DNA of 64,000 nt from Streptomyces sp. NBC_01298 (GCF_035978755.1 NZ_CP108414.1:5642001-5706000); one strand, 5' to 3'; shown: positions 1 to 9,378, numbered from the stretch's first letter. Numbers and translations are program-made. Notes: generated from the letters alone by a model not told the origin.

Positions 1-752
1 ACGCCGAGGGTGAGGGAGGGGGATTCGCGGGTGGCGCGGCAGATGTCGACGACGTACGCGGTGATCTCCGGGGAGACGCTGGTGGCTTCGACGGCCTTGC
101 GGGCGGCGTCGAGCTCGGCGGGGCCGGCGACCGGGCGGATGCCCGCGGAGTGCAGGTCGCGGGGGTTGAAGCCGGCCGCGTGGCGGGTCAGTACGCCGAT
201 CTCGTCCTCGCGGGAGGGGAGCGGGACGGTGAGCTTCAGGAGGAAGCGGTCGAGCTGGGCCTCGGGGAGGGGGTAGGTGCCCTCGTACTCGACCGGGTTC
301 ATGGTGGCGGCGACGAGGAACGGCTCCGGGAGCTTGCGGGGCGTGCCGTCGACGGTGACCTGGCGCTCCTCCATCGCTTCGAGGAGGGAGGACTGGGTCT
401 TGGGGGGCGTGCGGTTGATCTCGTCGGCGAGGAGGAGATTGGTGAAGACCGGGCCGTTCTGGAAGGAGAACTCCGCGGTGCGGGCGTCGTAGACGAGGGA
501 GCCGGTGACGTCGCTCGGCATCAGGTCGGGGGTGAACTGGACGCGCTTGGTGTCGAGTTCGAGGGAGGCGGCGAGGGCCCGCACGAGGAGGGTCTTCGCG
601 ACGCCGGGGACGCCTTCGAGGAGGACGTGGCCGCGGCAGAGGAGGGCTACGACGAGACCGGTGACGGCGGAATCCTGGCCGACCACGGCCTTTCCGATCT
701 CGGTGCGGAGCGCCTCCAGGGCGGAGCGGGCGCTGTCCGTGGTGGCCGTCAT
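1..752 (-). CDS. MoxR family AAA+ ATPase, 3' end outside window
   Basis: Reading the minus strand from ATG at 752 gives about 250 codons with no stop before the window edge, so the C-terminus is missing. Visible motifs are a Walker A segment GVPGVAKT near residue 46, a Walker B segment LLADEINRT near residue 107, and a sensor-type segment VAATMNPVEYEGTYPLPEAQLDRF near residues 148-171. This is the MoxR subclass of AAA+ ATPases, which act as chaperone-like partners of DUF58/VWA proteins in assembling cofactors or envelope complexes. The start codon overlaps the stop of the upstream DUF4350 gene (ATGA at 749-752), so translation is probably coupled. The DUF4129-DUF4350-MoxR order is typical of actinobacteria, where a DUF58 gene usually follows; that part would lie beyond position 1. 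The family call is firm; the substrate is unknown. Confidence 0.95.
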   Translation of the reverse strand, partial: MTATTDSARSALEALRTEIGKAVVGQDSAVTGLVVALLCRGHVLLEGVPGVAKTLLVRALAASLELDTKRVQFTPDLMPSDVTGSLVYDARTAEFSFQNGPVFTNLLLADEINRTPPKTQSSLLEAMEERQVTVDGTPRKLPEPFLVAATMNPVEYEGTYPLPEAQLDRFLLKLTVPLPSREDEIGVLTRHAAGFNPRDLHSAGIRPVAGPAELDAARKAVEATSVSPEITAYVVDICRATRESPSLTLG

Positions 753-2503
753 GAGGTGCGGACCTCCCTTTCGAGGGCGTCGAGGTGGTCGGCGAGCGCG
801 ATGAGCGCCGCGTCGGTGGTGGGGGTGGTGCCGAAGAGCAGGGTGTCCGGGGCGTGCGGGGGCCGTCCGGCGGTGAGGCGGGCCGCGACGGCGGGGACCA
901 GGGAGGCCGGGTCGTGGGCCTGGGAGGCCGGTACGCCGACCAGCGCGGCCAGGCGTTCGCGGGCGGCGGCGCGCAGCACGGTGGCCGCGCGGTCGCGGGC
1001 GTCGGCCTTGCGGTACAGGCGGGCGCGGCCCTCGGTGGCCTCGGAGGCGCGGACGAGGACGGGGAGGCGTTCTGTGACGAGCGGGCCGAGGCGGCGGGCG
1101 CGCCAGAGGGCGGCGACGGCGGCGGCGAGGAAGAGCTGGAGCAGGGCCCAGCTCCAGCCGGCGGGGATCAGGTCGAGGAAGTTCCGCTCCTCGCCGGTGC
1201 CTTCGGCGTTGTCGGGGTCGCTGTCGGCGAGGGACGGCAGGTACCAGACGAGGTGCGGGCGGGAGCCGAGGAGGTGGAGCGCGAGGGAGGCGTTGCCCTC
1301 CTTGGCGAGGTTCTTGTTGAGGAGGGCGTCCTCGGAGCCGAGGAGGACGGTGTCGCCGCCGGGGATGCCGGTGGGCAGGACGAGGAGGGTGGGGTGGCCG
1401 GCGTCGGGGTAGCAGCCGGTGGCTCCGGGGGTGGTGGTGGCGTAGTTCTGGCCGCCGCCCGTCGCGGCGCGGCCCGCGGTGGTGGCGGCGGGGAGGGTGC
1501 AGGAGCCGCCCGGGTCGAGGTTCGTGTCCGGGGCGGTGGAGTTGCCGGGGGTGCGGGTGCCGGGGGCCAGCGAGGGGAGGCTGAGGGAGCTCGGCGCGAG
1601 CAGGACGGTCCGGCCGCCGGAGAGGTCGATCGCGGAACGGACGGCGCGGAGTTGGGTCTCCCCGAGCCGGTCGGGGTCGGTGACCAGCAGGGTCGTGTCG
1701 GGTCCGGCGGCGTCGGCGGCCTCCGCGGCGGTGGTGACGACACGGGTCGTCACCCCGCGGTCCGCGAGGAGTTCGGCCACGGCCCGGCTGCCGGCGGGGT
1801 CGGCGGAGCGGGGGTCGAGGTAGCCGTGCCGGGCACCGGAGTTGAGGGCGGCGAGGGCCAGCCCGGCGGCGAGGAGCACAGCGAGCGCGAGGAGGAACCC
1901 GCGGGAGCGGGTCCACAGGTCCCGGGGCGATGCGCCTCCGGCGGTGGTACGGGGAGGGGCGGCGGCCTCGCCGGCCGCCGGGGCGGGGGCTCCGTCGGCG
2001 CGGGTCGCTGCCGAGGGGGCTGCGCCCGGGGCGGGGCGGCCCGCGCCCGGGGCTGCGCCCGGTCCGCCCCCACGAGGGGGTGCTGCCGCGGAGCTGGGGG
2101 GCACGGGGGCTGCGCCCGGCACGGCGAAGCCTGCGCCTGGCGGGGCCGCCGACGGGTGGGGAGGGGGCGTTGGGGCTGCGTCCGGCGTGCCGGAGCCTGG
2201 ACCTGGCGGGGTCGCTGCGGGGTGGGCGGGAGGCACGGGGGCTGCGCCTGGGGTGCCGGAGCCTGGACCTGGCGGGGTCGCTGCGGGGTGGGCGGGAGGC
2301 ACGGGGGCTGCGCCTGGGGTGGGGTGGCTCTGGCCGGGGGCTGCGTCCGGGCCGTCCAGAGCTGCGTCCGGCGTGCCGGGGGCCGGGGACGGCGGGGGTG
2401 CTGCCGGGTGGCCGGGCGTCACGGGGGCGGCGCCTCCCGTGGGGTGGTCCGTGCCGGGGGTGGCGGTGCCCGAGGTGCCCGGGGAGGGGGTGTTGTCGGT
2501 CAT
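749..2503 (-). CDS. DUF4350 domain membrane protein with Pro/Ala repeat N-terminus
   Basis: 584 residues from ATG 2503, which overlaps the TGA of the DUF4129 gene (ATGA). The same frame stays open upstream to 2902, but that part is a shadow of the DUF4129 gene. The first ~180 residues are low complexity (Pro, Ala, Gly, Thr) and include a 22-residue unit repeated exactly, encoded by two 66-bp tandem copies at 2187-2318. A membrane segment follows (LLALAVLLAAGLALAAL), then the DUF4350 domain (about 40 residues further on, including TTLLVTDPDRL), a second membrane segment near WALLQLFLAAAVAALW, and a cytoplasmic tail with GRARLYRKADARDRAATVLR. DUF4350 proteins accompany MoxR and DUF4129 partners; the function is unknown. 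The disordered N-terminus looks lineage-specific. Confidence 0.9.
   Translation of the reverse strand: MTDNTPSPGTSGTATPGTDHPTGGAAPVTPGHPAAPPPSPAPGTPDAALDGPDAAPGQSHPTPGAAPVPPAHPAATPPGPGSGTPGAAPVPPAHPAATPPGPGSGTPDAAPTPPPHPSAAPPGAGFAVPGAAPVPPSSAAAPPRGGGPGAAPGAGRPAPGAAPSAATRADGAPAPAAGEAAAPPRTTAGGASPRDLWTRSRGFLLALAVLLAAGLALAALNSGARHGYLDPRSADPAGSRAVAELLADRGVTTRVVTTAAEAADAAGPDTTLLVTDPDRLGETQLRAVRSAIDLSGGRTVLLAPSSLSLPSLAPGTRTPGNSTAPDTNLDPGGSCTLPAATTAGRAATGGGQNYATTTPGATGCYPDAGHPTLLVLPTGIPGGDTVLLGSEDALLNKNLAKEGNASLALHLLGSRPHLVWYLPSLADSDPDNAEGTGEERNFLDLIPAGWSWALLQLFLAAAVAALWRARRLGPLVTERLPVLVRASEATEGRARLYRKADARDRAATVLRAAARERLAALVGVPASQAHDPASLVPAVAARLTAGRPPHAPDTLLFGTTPTTDAALIALADHLDALEREVRTS
2187..2318. 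repeat. Two tandem 66-bp coding repeats in the DUF4350 gene
   Basis: Units at 2187-2252 and 2253-2318 are essentially identical and followed by a decayed third unit. The period is a multiple of three (22 codons), so copy-number change would keep the reading frame. Confidence 0.9.
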
Positions 2504-3162
2504 GGGGTGGGGCCTGTCAGGAGGGGCTTGGTGTGGGACAGGGCCCGGTCCAGGGTGGTGAGGGTCGCGTACATGTCGGGGGTGGCGGGGTGGGCGCCGT
2601 AGGTGACGTCGTCGAAGGTGCGCGCGGCCGCGCGCAGGGCCGTGGCGTGGGACGGGAGGGAGCGGGCGGCTTCGGCGGCCGCCTCGTCCGCGGTGCGGCC
2701 CGGGCGGGGGTCGAGGAGGGTGCGTTCCTCCAGGGAGCGGACCACGGCGCGCATGCGCTCCTGGACGGCTTCGCTCCAGCGGCCCTCGCCGGCCAGTGCT
2801 TCGGCGGTGGCGCGGTGGTCCGCCGCGCTGCGGACGCCGTCGTCGAAGAGGGTGCCGGGGGCGCGCGAGGCCGTACGGCCGGGGGTGCCCAGGCGCCACC
2901 ACAGGGCGGCGGCGACCAGGAGGGCGAACACGATGATGGCCAGCAGGCCCAGCGCGCCGCCCGGGGTCGCGCCGGAGGCGCGGTCGAAGAGGTCGCCCAC
3001 CCAGTCCCAGAAGCGGTTCAGGGCCCGCTGGACCAGCCCGGGGTCGTTCTCGTGGTACGCGGGCTTGGACAGCTCGTGGCGGGCCGCCTCGCGGGCGGCC
3101 TCGCGGCCGATGCCGGGTTGTGGCGTGGGTTGTGGTGCGAGCAGGCCCCCCGTGCTCCTCAT
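2500..3162 (-). CDS. DUF4129 domain-containing membrane protein
   Basis: 220 residues from ATG 3162. One clear membrane segment (LGLLAIIVFALLVAAALWW, about residues 73-91) separates a short N-terminal part from a C-terminal DUF4129-type domain with conserved features such as the segment AEALAGEGRWSEAVQERMRA and R-LEERTLLDPRPGRTADE. In this family the domain often sits at the C-terminus of transglutaminase-like proteins; here it stands alone. The gene lies 7 bp after the stop of the upstream membrane protein and overlaps the DUF4350 gene by 4 bp, so the four minus-strand genes almost certainly form one transcript. Function is unknown; operon context suggests an envelope assembly system with the MoxR ATPase. 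Confidence 0.92.
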   Translation of the reverse strand: MRSTGGLLAPQPTPQPGIGREAAREAARHELSKPAYHENDPGLVQRALNRFWDWVGDLFDRASGATPGGALGLLAIIVFALLVAAALWWRLGTPGRTASRAPGTLFDDGVRSAADHRATAEALAGEGRWSEAVQERMRAVVRSLEERTLLDPRPGRTADEAAAEAARSLPSHATALRAAARTFDDVTYGAHPATPDMYATLTTLDRALSHTKPLLTGPTP

Positions 3163-3169
3163 TCCCGCG

Positions 3170-4393
3170 TCAGCCTCCGGTCGGCGGCGTGGTGGTGCCG
3201 TAGTTCTCGATGCCCGCGGCCCGCGCCAGCTCCAGGTCGAGGGCCTCGCGGCGGATGCGCTGGTCGACGTAGAGCAGGACGGTGACGCCCGCCTGGACCG
3301 GCATGGTGATCGTCAGGGCGATGACCCCGCCGATGCCCACGGAGATCAGGTAGCCCCAGCTCGTCGCCCCCGTACCGTCGGCCATGCCGTCGAGGCCGCC
3401 GCCGAACACCAGCGCGCCCATGACGGTGAGGGGGAGGACGATGAGGGCCGAGAGCAGGGTCGTGATGATGCCGGTCAGCAGGGTGATGCCGAAGATCCGC
3501 CACCAGGAGCCCTTGACCAGCTTCGAGGAGCGGACGAGGGCCTTGCGGACCGTCGTCTGCTCCAGCATCAGGGCGGGGGAGGCCAGGGCGAACCTGATCC
3601 AGAGCCAGAGGATCACTCCCAGGGCGGCGAACCCGCCCAGGATGGCGAGGGCGGCCTGTCCGGCCAGGGCGCCGGGCAGGACCAGGACGCCGAAGAGGAC
3701 GGCCGATCCGATGCCCAGGAGGAGGGTGAGGCCGAACAGCCGCAGGAGCTGCGGGCGCGCCTCGCGCCAGGCGGCGCCGATGGAGGAGCCGTGTCCGAGG
3801 ACCGCGCGGCTGAAGATCATGGTGAGCATGGCGGTGGCCACGATGGATCCGACGAGCTGGATGAAGCCGTCCAGCGCGCTGACCCCGATCATGCTGCCGA
3901 AGGATTCGAGCTCCTCCTTCCCCGTGCCGCTGCCCGACGCGTCCACGACGAGGTCGGCGAACAGGTACTTCTGGGTGAGCACGCTGGTCAGCTGGACGAC
4001 GACGGCCACGATCAGGGTGATCGGCAGCACCGCGCGCCAGTGCTTGCGCATGGTGCTGACGGCGCCGTCGAGGATCTCGCCCAGGCCGAGCGGCCGCAGC
4101 GGGATCACGCCGGGCTTCACGGCCTGGGTGTGCGCGCCCCAGCCGTTCGGGCCGCCGTTCTGGGGGCCGGTGCCGTACGAACCCCAGCCCGCGCCCGGCT
4201 GCGGAGCCGGGGGCTGCTGCGGGTTCGGCGGGGTGTGGCCCGGGGTCGGGCTGGACCACTGGCCGGGCGGTGGCTGCTCGGCGGACCACTTGGAATCGCT
4301 GCCGGAACCGCCCGCGGGTGGCTGCGTACCGGGGGAGCCCTCACCGTCGGACGGGGAGGATCCGGGCGTAGCCCAGCCCGGAGAGTCGTTCAT
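3170..4393 (-). CDS. Multi-pass membrane protein, glycerophosphodiester phosphodiesterase membrane-domain type
   Basis: 407 residues from ATG 4393, chosen because AAGGAG lies 7 nt upstream and the N-terminal extension to 4591 is not conserved in character. The first ~110 residues are Gly/Pro/Ser/Gln-rich and probably cytoplasmic. Then comes GVIPLRPLGLGEILDGAVSTMRKHW, a start typical of this actinobacterial family, and about six to seven hydrophobic segments (for example VLPITLIVAVVVQL, LLLGIGSAVLFGVLVLPG, GGVIALTITMPVQAGVTVLLYV). It lacks the phosphodiesterase catalytic domain; only the membrane domain is present. It heads the minus-strand operon and is divergent from mtrA, with 272 bp between them. 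Its role is unknown. Confidence 0.88.
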   Translation of the reverse strand: MNDSPGWATPGSSPSDGEGSPGTQPPAGGSGSDSKWSAEQPPPGQWSSPTPGHTPPNPQQPPAPQPGAGWGSYGTGPQNGGPNGWGAHTQAVKPGVIPLRPLGLGEILDGAVSTMRKHWRAVLPITLIVAVVVQLTSVLTQKYLFADLVVDASGSGTGKEELESFGSMIGVSALDGFIQLVGSIVATAMLTMIFSRAVLGHGSSIGAAWREARPQLLRLFGLTLLLGIGSAVLFGVLVLPGALAGQAALAILGGFAALGVILWLWIRFALASPALMLEQTTVRKALVRSSKLVKGSWWRIFGITLLTGIITTLLSALIVLPLTVMGALVFGGGLDGMADGTGATSWGYLISVGIGGVIALTITMPVQAGVTVLLYVDQRIRREALDLELARAAGIENYGTTTPPTGG

Positions 4394-4665
4394 CGTCGCT
4401 CCTTCACGTGCACGCGGGGTGCGGGCGCTTGGTCCGGCTGCCATCGTGCCATGTGACAACCTCGAACGGACCAGCCGTCCCGAACGGAACAGGGGCCTCC
4501 CGGATCCCGAATGGATACCGGACGGATCCCGGACGTTCGCGCCTTCGTCTGGGGGCCGGATCCGGGGCACACTGGGCGCCCTGATCTCCACGCAGGTCCG
4601 AGGGACGATTTCCAGCCCCTTTGGCTGTGGGACAGCTCACCGCCGGGTAACGATTAGCTAATGGG
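4394..4665. promoter_or_regulatory. Divergent promoter region, membrane operon / mtrA
   Basis: 272 bp without a gene. A GGTAACG box lies at 4646-4652, followed by an AT-richer stretch (GATTAGCTAAT) immediately before mtrA that could supply a -10 element. No terminator is visible. The GTAAC box is a possible MtrA autoregulation site; that is inference only. Confidence 0.4.
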
Positions 4666-5355
4666 ATGATGTCAACCATGAAGGGACGCGTCCTTGTCGT
4701 CGACGACGACACCGCGCTGGCCGAGATGCTCGGCATTGTGCTGCGTGGAGAAGGTTTTGAGCCGTCGTTCGTAGCGGACGGCGACAAGGCACTGGCTGCC
4801 TTCCGGGAGGCGAAGCCGGATCTCGTGCTGCTCGACCTCATGCTGCCCGGTAGGGACGGCATAGAGGTGTGCAGGCTGATCCGCGCCGAGTCTGGCGTAC
4901 CGATCGTGATGCTCACCGCCAAGAGCGACACCGTGGACGTGGTCGTGGGCCTGGAGTCCGGGGCCGACGACTACATCGTCAAGCCGTTCAAGCCGAAGGA
5001 GCTGGTGGCCCGCATCCGGGCCCGCCTGCGCCGTTCGGAGGAGCCGGCGCCCGAGCAGCTGACCATCGGTGACCTGGTCATCGACGTGGCGGGGCACTCG
5101 GTGAAGCGGGAAGGCGCCTCGATCGCGCTGACCCCGCTGGAGTTCGACCTGCTGGTCGCGCTCGCCCGCAAGCCCTGGCAGGTCTTCACCCGCGAGGTGC
5201 TGCTGGAGCAGGTCTGGGGCTACCGCCACGCGGCCGACACCCGCCTGGTCAACGTGCACGTCCAGCGACTGCGCTCCAAGGTCGAGAAGGACCCGGAGCG
5301 CCCCGAGATCGTGGTGACGGTGCGCGGGGTCGGCTACAAGGCCGGACCGAGCTGA
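4666..5355 (+). CDS. mtrA: Two-component response regulator MtrA
   Basis: 229 residues, OmpR/PhoB class. The receiver domain shows acidic residues D13-D14, the phospho-acceptor D57 (LVLLDLMLPGRDG), conserved Thr in MLTAKSD, and Lys in YIVKPFKPKEL. The C-terminal winged helix (about 130-229) has LTPLEFDLLVALARKPWQV and the recognition helix segment DTRLVNVHVQRLRSKVE. The start is ambiguous between ATG 4666, 4669 and 4678; 4666 is kept because known homologues begin MMS. It is one base upstream of mtrB and belongs to the conserved actinobacterial mtrA-mtrB-lpqB operon, which controls cell-wall and division genes and, in Streptomyces, development and antibiotic production. Identity is very secure. 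Confidence 0.98.
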   Translation: MMSTMKGRVLVVDDDTALAEMLGIVLRGEGFEPSFVADGDKALAAFREAKPDLVLLDLMLPGRDGIEVCRLIRAESGVPIVMLTAKSDTVDVVVGLESGADDYIVKPFKPKELVARIRARLRRSEEPAPEQLTIGDLVIDVAGHSVKREGASIALTPLEFDLLVALARKPWQVFTREVLLEQVWGYRHAADTRLVNVHVQRLRSKVEKDPERPEIVVTVRGVGYKAGPS

Positions 5356-5356
5356 C

Positions 5357-7453
5357 ATGACACCCGGCAAGCCCCGTGGCCGCTCCCGCTGGGGAGCGCT
5401 GCGGGGCGGCCGGCAGCTCCGCCTCGACGCGGTCGGAGCGCCCGGCGGCCCCGTGCTGCGACTGTTCGTACGCCTCGTACGACGGCCGCTGCTTCCGGCT
5501 GTCCGGCTGTGGCGGCGCAACATCCAGCTCCGGGTGGTCGCCGCCACCCTGCTGATCTCCCTCGCCGTGGTCCTCGCCCTCGGGTTCGTGGTCATCGCGC
5601 AGGTCAGCAAGGGCCTCCTCGACGCCAAGGAGGAGGCCGCGCAGAGCCAGGCCGCGGGCGGCTTCGCGGTCGCACAGGAGAAGGCCAACACGCCCTATAC
5701 GGCGGACGTGGCCGACGCCTCCGACAACAAGGTCGGCCGGGACGCCAGTACCTGGATGAACTCCCTGGTCAAACAGCTCGCCAGTGGTGGGCAGAGCGCC
5801 TTCGAGGTGGCGGCGCTGGGCGCCGGCACCGGAACCGGCGAGGAACAGCCGGCCGGCCGGGGCGCCCCCGGTGTCCGCGGAGCCCGTGCCTCCGGCAACG
5901 TGGACCCGACCGCGAGCGTCCCGCTGGGGCTGCGGCGCGACGTCAACCACGCGACCGGCGCCTTCAAGACCTTCTCGCAGATCCGCTACACCGACGCCGG
6001 GGACAAGCTGCCCGAGCCCGCGCTCGTCATCGGCAAGCGGCTCACGGACATCAACGGCGACCCGTACGACCTGTACTACCTCTTCCCGCTCACCCAGGAG
6101 GAGGAGTCCCTCAACCTGGTCAAGGTCACCATCGCCACCGCGGGCCTGTTCGTCGTCGTCCTGCTCGGCGGGATCGCCTGGCTGGTCGTGCGCCAGGTCG
6201 TCACCCCCGTCCGGATGGCCGCGGGGATCGCCGAGCGGCTTTCGGCGGGTCGGCTCCAGGAGCGGATGAAGGTCACCGGCGAGGACGACATCGCCCGTCT
6301 GGGCGAGGCCTTCAACAAGATGGCCCAAACCCTCCAGAACAAGATCCAGCAGCTGGAGGACCTCTCCCGGCTCCAGCGGCGCTTCGTCTCGGACGTCTCC
6401 CACGAGCTGCGCACCCCGCTGACGACGGTCCGGATGGCGGCGGACGTCATCCACGACGCCCGCGCCGACTTCGACCCGGTCACCGCGCGCTCCGCCGAGC
6501 TCCTCGCCGGGCAGCTCGACCGCTTCGAGTCGCTGCTCGCCGACCTGCTGGAGATCAGCCGGTTCGACGCGGGCGCCGCGGCCCTGGAGGCGGAGCCGAT
6601 CGACCTGCGGGACGTCGTGCGCCGGGTCATCGACGGGGCGCAGCCGCTCGCCGACCACAAGAACACCCGGATCCGCGTCCTCGGGGACACCCAGCCGGTG
6701 ATAGCCGAGGCCGACGCCCGGCGCGTGGAGCGGGTCCTGCGCAACCTCGTCGTCAACGCCGTCGAGCACGGCGAGGGCCGCGACGTGGTCGTCCGGCTCG
6801 CCTCGGCGGGCGGGGCCGTCGCCGTGGCCGTACGGGACTACGGAGTCGGGCTCAAGCCCGGCGAGGCCACCCGGGTCTTCAACCGCTTCTGGCGCGCCGA
6901 CCCGGCGCGGGCGCGCACGACCGGCGGTACCGGCCTCGGCCTGTCCATCGCCGTCGAGGACGCCCGGCTGCACGGGGGCTGGCTCCAGGCGTGGGGCGAG
7001 CCCGGCGGCGGCTCGCAGTTCCGCCTGACGCTGCCGCGCACCGCCGACGAGCCGCTGCGCGGATCGCCGATCCCGCTGGAGCCCGAGGATTCCCGGGCCA
7101 ACCGGGCCAGGGCCGCCGCGGATGCCGCCGGCGCCGCGGAGGGCTCCGCGGCGGCCGGGCGCCAGGCGCAGCAGGCGGGGCGGAGCGACCGGTCGCCGAT
7201 ACCGCCGAGGTCCCCGGTCGCGGGCGCGGTGCCCGTACCGGCCGACCCGACGGCGCTGCCGGGCAGCGGGGCACGGGTCGTGACCCGGCCGGCGGAACAG
7301 GGACACGGTTCCGGGGGCGGGGCGGCGAACGCGCGCTCCGGCGGGGCGGGGGGAGCAACCGACCGGGAAGGTGGCAGCGGTGGAACCGGCGGATCAGGCG
7401 GATCAGGCGAAGGGGGCGGCGCGGGTGCCCGGGGTGGATCGCATGGGCGCTGA
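5357..7453 (+). CDS. mtrB: Sensor histidine kinase MtrB
   Basis: 698 residues from ATG 5357, one base after the mtrA stop. Architecture: a cytoplasmic N-tail of ~55 residues, TM1 (TLLISLAVVLALGFVVIAQV), an extracellular sensor domain, TM2 (TAGLFVVVLLGGIAWLVV), HAMP, dimerisation/phosphoacceptor helix with H349 in VSHELRTPLTT, N-box LRNLVVNAVEHG, and G-boxes DYGVGL and GGTGLGLSIA. After about residue 565 there is a long Gly/Ala/Arg/Pro-rich tail ending in a Gly-Ser run; it is absent from short mycobacterial homologues and probably disordered. The kinase phosphorylates MtrA and its output is modulated by LpqB, whose gene overlaps the end of mtrB by 11 bp. Confidence 0.97.
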   Translation: MTPGKPRGRSRWGALRGGRQLRLDAVGAPGGPVLRLFVRLVRRPLLPAVRLWRRNIQLRVVAATLLISLAVVLALGFVVIAQVSKGLLDAKEEAAQSQAAGGFAVAQEKANTPYTADVADASDNKVGRDASTWMNSLVKQLASGGQSAFEVAALGAGTGTGEEQPAGRGAPGVRGARASGNVDPTASVPLGLRRDVNHATGAFKTFSQIRYTDAGDKLPEPALVIGKRLTDINGDPYDLYYLFPLTQEEESLNLVKVTIATAGLFVVVLLGGIAWLVVRQVVTPVRMAAGIAERLSAGRLQERMKVTGEDDIARLGEAFNKMAQTLQNKIQQLEDLSRLQRRFVSDVSHELRTPLTTVRMAADVIHDARADFDPVTARSAELLAGQLDRFESLLADLLEISRFDAGAAALEAEPIDLRDVVRRVIDGAQPLADHKNTRIRVLGDTQPVIAEADARRVERVLRNLVVNAVEHGEGRDVVVRLASAGGAVAVAVRDYGVGLKPGEATRVFNRFWRADPARARTTGGTGLGLSIAVEDARLHGGWLQAWGEPGGGSQFRLTLPRTADEPLRGSPIPLEPEDSRANRARAAADAAGAAEGSAAAGRQAQQAGRSDRSPIPPRSPVAGAVPVPADPTALPGSGARVVTRPAEQGHGSGGGAANARSGGAGGATDREGGSGGTGGSGGSGEGGGAGARGGSHGR

Positions 7454-9290
7454 GCCGGGCCGGTCGCACCGGCGCACGCCGGGCGCACTGGGCGCCCTGA
7501 GGGCCCTCGCCTTCGGTGCGGCGGGGCTGCTGCTGGCCGGCTGCGCCTCCATGCCCGACCACGGCGAGGTCCGACCCGTGGAGGCCTCCCAGGGCGTCGA
7601 CTCCCAGGTCCGCGTCTTCGGCGTGCCGCCGGCCGACAAGGCCAGCCCGCAGGAGATCGTCGACGGCTTCCTGGAGGCCATGACCAGCGATGATCCGCAG
7701 CTCCAGACCGCCCGCAAGTACCTCACGGACGACGCGGCGAAGAACTGGAAGCCCGGAGCGGCCGTCACCGTGCTCTCCGCCGGCCTCGACCGGTTCTCCG
7801 TACCGGGCGAGAAGGAGCCGGCGGCCATCCCCCGGTTCAAGATCGCGGGCAAGATGCTGGCCACGGTGGACGAGCGCAGCGCGTACCAGCCGGAGACCGG
7901 CGGTGAGCCCTACGAGGAGTTCCTCCAGCTCCAGCAGAAGGACGGCCAGTGGCGGATCGCGACCCCGCCCAGCAGCCTGGTGCTGAGCGAGTCCGACTTC
8001 CAGCGCATCTACCGGCCGGTCAACAAGTACTATTTCGCGGGCTCCACGCTCGTCGCCGACCCCGTCTACGTGCGCCAGCGCAGCGACCCCGATTCCCGGA
8101 TGGACCCCACCACCCAGACCGTGACCTCGCTGCTGGCGGGGCCCTCCAAGTGGCTCGGGCCGGTGGTCACTTCCAGCTTCCCGACCGGTACGGAGCTGCG
8201 GGAGGGCACCAAGTCCCTTTCGATCGACGGTCAGAACACGCTCCGCGTCCCCCTGAACAAGAACGCGGACGACGTCGCGGAGCCGCAGTGCCAGCGGATG
8301 GCGACCCAACTCCTGTACACGGTCAAGGATCTGACGGGCTTCCGGGTCGACCGGGTCGACATCGTGCGCTCCGACGGCACCACGCGCTGCCAGGTGTCCG
8401 AGGCGGCCGCCGCCGTGATCGCCAACCTGCCGCCCTCGCCCGGACACCAGTACTACGTGGACGCCGAGAACCGGTTGCAGCGGTTGAACCTGGACCCCAA
8501 CAGCGAGGAGCAGCAGGACCCGCCGTCACCGGCTCCCGGGCCGCTGGCCGCGAACCCGGCCTTCAAGGTGGGCTCCGCCGCCGTGTCCTACGACGAGAAG
8601 CGGGCCGCGGTCGTCTCCGAGGACGGGCACGGGCTGTACGTGGCCAACCTGACCACCGCCGGGCCGATGCCACCGGCGCTGCTGACCGCCAAGGGCACGA
8701 AGCCCAATGGGCTCACCACCCCGACGTGGGACGCGGCGGGCGACCTGTGGGTCGCGGACTCCGACGTGCAGAACTCGACGCTGTGGCGGCTGCCCGGCGG
8801 CGCCGGGCCGGCCGAACGGGTCGAGGTGACCGGGCTGAACGGCAGGCGGATCACGGGGCTGAAGGCCTCGCCCGACGGTGTGCGGATCGCGCTGCTGGTG
8901 CAGCGGGAGAGCCGCAAGTACCTGTACACCGGGCGGATCGAGCGGCCCGACGGGAAGGGCGACGCCTCGGCGGTCTCGGTGCGCGAGCTGCGCGCGGCCG
9001 CCCCGCAGCTGGCCGACGTGACGGCGATGAGCTGGGCGCCGCGGGGCCGGCTGCTGGTGGTGGGCCGGGAGAGCGGCGGGGTCGTACAGGCCCGCTACAT
9101 GCTGGCCGACGGCTCGATGGTCGGGGCCGGCCTGCCCGGCGCGACCGGGCTGGTGGCGGTCGCCGCGAGCGAGGACGAGAAGAAGCCGGTGGTCGCCGAA
9201 TCCCTGGAGGACGGCATCGTGTGGCTGCCGCCGGGGGCGCAGTGGCGCACGGTGGTGGCCGGCGGACGGGCTCCGGTCTACCCGGGCTGA
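7443..9290 (+). CDS. lpqB: Lipoprotein LpqB, MtrAB accessory factor
   Basis: 615 residues from ATG 7443, which overlaps the last codons of mtrB. The start is chosen because it gives a compact lipoprotein signal: basic n-region, hydrophobic AFGAAGLLLAGC with the lipobox cysteine near residue 36. The longer upstream frame is only a shadow of the Gly-rich mtrB tail. The N-terminal half contains GerMN-type sequence (for example VTSLLAGPSKWLGPVVTSSFP), and the C-terminal half is a beta-propeller-like LpqB domain with repeated strands such as GDLWVADSDVQNSTLWRLPGG. LpqB binds the MtrB sensor domain outside the membrane and tunes MtrA phosphorylation. Operon and sequence both agree. Confidence 0.96.
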   Translation: MGAEPGRSHRRTPGALGALRALAFGAAGLLLAGCASMPDHGEVRPVEASQGVDSQVRVFGVPPADKASPQEIVDGFLEAMTSDDPQLQTARKYLTDDAAKNWKPGAAVTVLSAGLDRFSVPGEKEPAAIPRFKIAGKMLATVDERSAYQPETGGEPYEEFLQLQQKDGQWRIATPPSSLVLSESDFQRIYRPVNKYYFAGSTLVADPVYVRQRSDPDSRMDPTTQTVTSLLAGPSKWLGPVVTSSFPTGTELREGTKSLSIDGQNTLRVPLNKNADDVAEPQCQRMATQLLYTVKDLTGFRVDRVDIVRSDGTTRCQVSEAAAAVIANLPPSPGHQYYVDAENRLQRLNLDPNSEEQQDPPSPAPGPLAANPAFKVGSAAVSYDEKRAAVVSEDGHGLYVANLTTAGPMPPALLTAKGTKPNGLTTPTWDAAGDLWVADSDVQNSTLWRLPGGAGPAERVEVTGLNGRRITGLKASPDGVRIALLVQRESRKYLYTGRIERPDGKGDASAVSVRELRAAAPQLADVTAMSWAPRGRLLVVGRESGGVVQARYMLADGSMVGAGLPGATGLVAVAASEDEKKPVVAESLEDGIVWLPPGAQWRTVVAGGRAPVYPG

Positions 9291-9378
9291 CGGCCGCGGA
9301 CGAAGCGACGGCCCGCCCTTTTCCGTGGTTGTCCACAGGGGTGGTGGGCGGCTGTCCCCGCCCGGCAGAGTGGTCGGC

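Noticed and set aside
749..2902. Extending the DUF4350 protein to residue 717
   Set aside because: The added part overlaps the DUF4129 gene in another frame; the ATGA overlap at 2500-2503 is a far better start.
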